From: an uncultured Oscillibacter sp.
GTDB taxonomy: Bacteria; Bacillota; Clostridia; Oscillospirales; Oscillospiraceae
DNA: 6,878 nucleotides
Reading direction: 5' to 3'
Assembly (NCBI GenBank): GCA_905236835.1
Contig: CAJOQY010000286.1
Span: 1-6,878, forward strand
This document shows, piece after piece, positions 5,154 to 6,878 of the stretch. Each line of letters starts with the position of its first letter. Position 1 is the first letter of the stretch. The position numbers and the translations under genes are program-made. The notes below the pieces were generated by a model that was not told the origin of the DNA, did not search any database, and worked only from the letters and a program-made list of their open reading frames with translations.

Positions 5154-6824
5154 ATGACGGAAAATAAGGCATATAAAGTCACGATAGACGGCAATACATA
5201 CGCGTGTCAGGCCGGGACGCCCTACGCTGACATTGTGCGTGATGTCCAGCCGGATTATGAGCATGATATATTGCTTGTCAACCGGGGCGGCAAGCTCCGG
5301 GAACTGCACCGGGTTTTGAATCGCGACTGCGCGCTGTCCATGATAACCGCGACCGACAAGCCGGGTTATCAGTCTTATAAACGAAGCGCGTTGTTTTTGT
5401 TGTTAAAAGCCTTTCATGACGTGGCGGGGCGTGAGAATGTCAAACGCGTGATCGTTGAGTTTTCTCTGTCAAACGCGCTGTTTTTGCGCGCGCGGGGTTC
5501 GTTTACGCTGGATGAGGCGTTTCTGCGCAAGGTGGAGGACCGGATGTGGGAACTTGTGCGGGCGAAACTGCCTATTGTAAAACGAACCATCAGCACGGAT
5601 GACGCGATTGACTTGTTTCACCGTGAAAACATGGAGGACAAGGCGCGGTTATTTAAATTTCGCATTGATTCCCGCGTGAATATTTATCAGCTTGCCGGAT
5701 TCACGGATTATTTTTACGGCTATATGGTCCCGGATACGAGTTATATGAAAATTTTCGCGCTGGAATTGTACGAGGACGGATTTTTACTGCGCCTGCCGTC
5801 ACAGGACAATCCGGAATCGCTGGGGGCATTCAAGCCGTCCCGGAAATTGTTCCAGACGCTTCATGACGACACCGGTTATCACCGGGATTTGGGCGTCGGC
5901 AATGTGGGGGAATTAAATGATTTAATCGCGCACGGAGACTCGTCGGATTTGATTTTATCACAGGAAGCCATTATGGAAAAGCGGATCGGGGATCTGGCGG
6001 AACAGATCGCCAAGCGCCGCGATGTCAGATTTGTGATGATCGCCGGGCCGTCGTCGTCGGGGAAAACGACGTTTTCACATCGGCTGTGTACCCAGCTCCG
6101 CGCCTGCGGGATGAAACCGCATCCAATCGCCACGGATAATTATTTTGTCAATCGCGACAAAACGCCGCGCGACGAGAACGGCAATTATGATTTCGAGGGC
6201 CTTGGCGCCATGGATGTGGATCAGTTAAATAAAGACATGACGCGCTTGTTACAAGGCGAAACGGTGGAAATGCCGCGCTATAATTTCAAAAAGGGTATGC
6301 GCGAATATAACGGCGATTATCTGACGCTCGGCGGGCGGGATATTCTTGTCATTGAGGGGATTCACTGCTTAAATGACGCGCTGTCTTATTCGCTCCCCAG
6401 AGAAAGCAAATTTAAAATCTATATCAGCTGTCTGACGACGCTGAATATTGACGATCATAACCGGATTTCCACGACGGACGCCCGTCTGATCCGGCGCATT
6501 GAACGCGACGCCCGCACGCGCGGCCATAACGCGGAAGCGACGATCCGGATGTGGCCAAGCGTCCGGCGCGGGGAGGAAAAAAATATTTTCCCGTTTCAGG
6601 ACAGCGCGGATGTGATTTTCAATTCCGCTTTGTTATACGAAACCGCTTTGCTGAAACCCTATGTCGAGCCGTTGTTGTTTAATATTTCCCGCGACAGCGA
6701 TGAATATATCGAGGCCAAGAGATTATTAAAATTTTTAAATTATTTCCTGCCCCTGCCGGATGATGTCGTCCCGAAATCGTCACTGATCCGGGAATTCATC
6801 GGCGGCGGATGCTATCAGATATAA
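5154..6824 (+). CDS. TGS-domain nucleoside kinase (uridine kinase / phosphoribulokinase-like family)
   Basis: The 556-residue protein is a three-part fusion at the usual family length. Residues 1 to about 65 form a TGS ubiquitin-like fold. Residues about 66-240 resemble the second domain of threonyl-tRNA synthetase, but the His-x3-His site is replaced (RSALFLLLKAF), so no editing activity is expected. The C-terminal half is a P-loop kinase: Walker A GPSSSGKTT (298-306), substrate-site segment TDNYFVNRDKTPRDENG (Asp328), YDFEGLGAMD, strand ILVIEGIHCLN (Glu401), and an Arg-rich lid (TTDARLIRRIERDARTRGHN). Relatives are annotated as uridine kinase or nucleoside kinase, which phosphorylate nucleosides with NTP in salvage. 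The true substrate cannot be read from sequence. It is cytoplasmic, with no signal peptide. ATG 5154 is fixed by a consensus ribosome binding site. No frameshift or missing core motif is seen. Confidence 0.88.
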   Translation: MTENKAYKVTIDGNTYACQAGTPYADIVRDVQPDYEHDILLVNRGGKLRELHRVLNRDCALSMITATDKPGYQSYKRSALFLLLKAFHDVAGRENVKRVIVEFSLSNALFLRARGSFTLDEAFLRKVEDRMWELVRAKLPIVKRTISTDDAIDLFHRENMEDKARLFKFRIDSRVNIYQLAGFTDYFYGYMVPDTSYMKIFALELYEDGFLLRLPSQDNPESLGAFKPSRKLFQTLHDDTGYHRDLGVGNVGELNDLIAHGDSSDLILSQEAIMEKRIGDLAEQIAKRRDVRFVMIAGPSSSGKTTFSHRLCTQLRACGMKPHPIATDNYFVNRDKTPRDENGNYDFEGLGAMDVDQLNKDMTRLLQGETVEMPRYNFKKGMREYNGDYLTLGGRDILVIEGIHCLNDALSYSLPRESKFKIYISCLTTLNIDDHNRISTTDARLIRRIERDARTRGHNAEATIRMWPSVRRGEEKNIFPFQDSADVIFNSALLYETALLKPYVEPLLFNISRDSDEYIEAKRLLKFLNYFLPLPDDVVPKSSLIREFIGGGCYQI

Positions 6825-6878
6825 TATTTACGCCAATCAAGAGTTGAAACCGAAATATGATTGATTTAACAGAACCTC

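Noticed and set aside
6825..6878. Start of another gene (ATG at 6857, reading MIDLTEP)
   Set aside because: Only seven codons are visible and there is no ribosome binding site, so a gene cannot be supported.

Overview
The window looks like chromosomal DNA from an anaerobic Bacillota, probably a clostridial gut-type lineage. The basis is the gene content (an NfnAB-type electron-bifurcating transhydrogenase pair and a TGS-domain nucleoside kinase of the clostridial type), AAGGAGG-like ribosome binding sites, and AT-rich sigma-A promoters with extended -10 boxes between GC-richer genes that strongly prefer GCG for alanine. No finer taxonomic call can be made from the sequence alone. All five complete or partial genes with support lie on the + strand. 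I see no mobile element, CRISPR array, tRNA or rRNA.

Layout. (1) 2-1249: the 3' part of a gene for an extracytoplasmic-type parvulin peptidyl-prolyl isomerase. It begins outside the window. The visible part has a very acidic repeat tract of about 149 residues, then a degenerate parvulin-like domain, then an intact one. (2) 1250-1443: a GC-rich hairpin followed by a good sigma-A promoter. (3) 1444-3698: nfnA and nfnB, two nucleotides apart, closed by a strong hairpin terminator at 3733-3771. (4) 3851-4540: a short-type serine O-acetyltransferase (cysE) with its own extended -10 promoter. (5) 4696-5079: a 127-residue charged protein of unknown function, with its own promoter and a clear ribosome binding site. 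(6) 5154-6824: a TGS plus ThrRS-like domain plus P-loop kinase fusion, the uridine kinase-like 'nucleoside kinase' family. The last 54 bases hold no supportable gene.

How the genes work together. NfnA and NfnB should form one flavin/iron-sulfur enzyme linking NADH, reduced ferredoxin and NADPH pools. CysE makes O-acetylserine for cysteine synthesis, which feeds Fe-S cluster assembly only indirectly. The other genes look like independent housekeeping transcription units, and each intergenic gap carries its own plausible signals. I find no convincing evidence of a new multi-gene system. The most unusual items are the acidic repeat expansion in the tandem-parvulin protein and the unassigned 127-residue protein.
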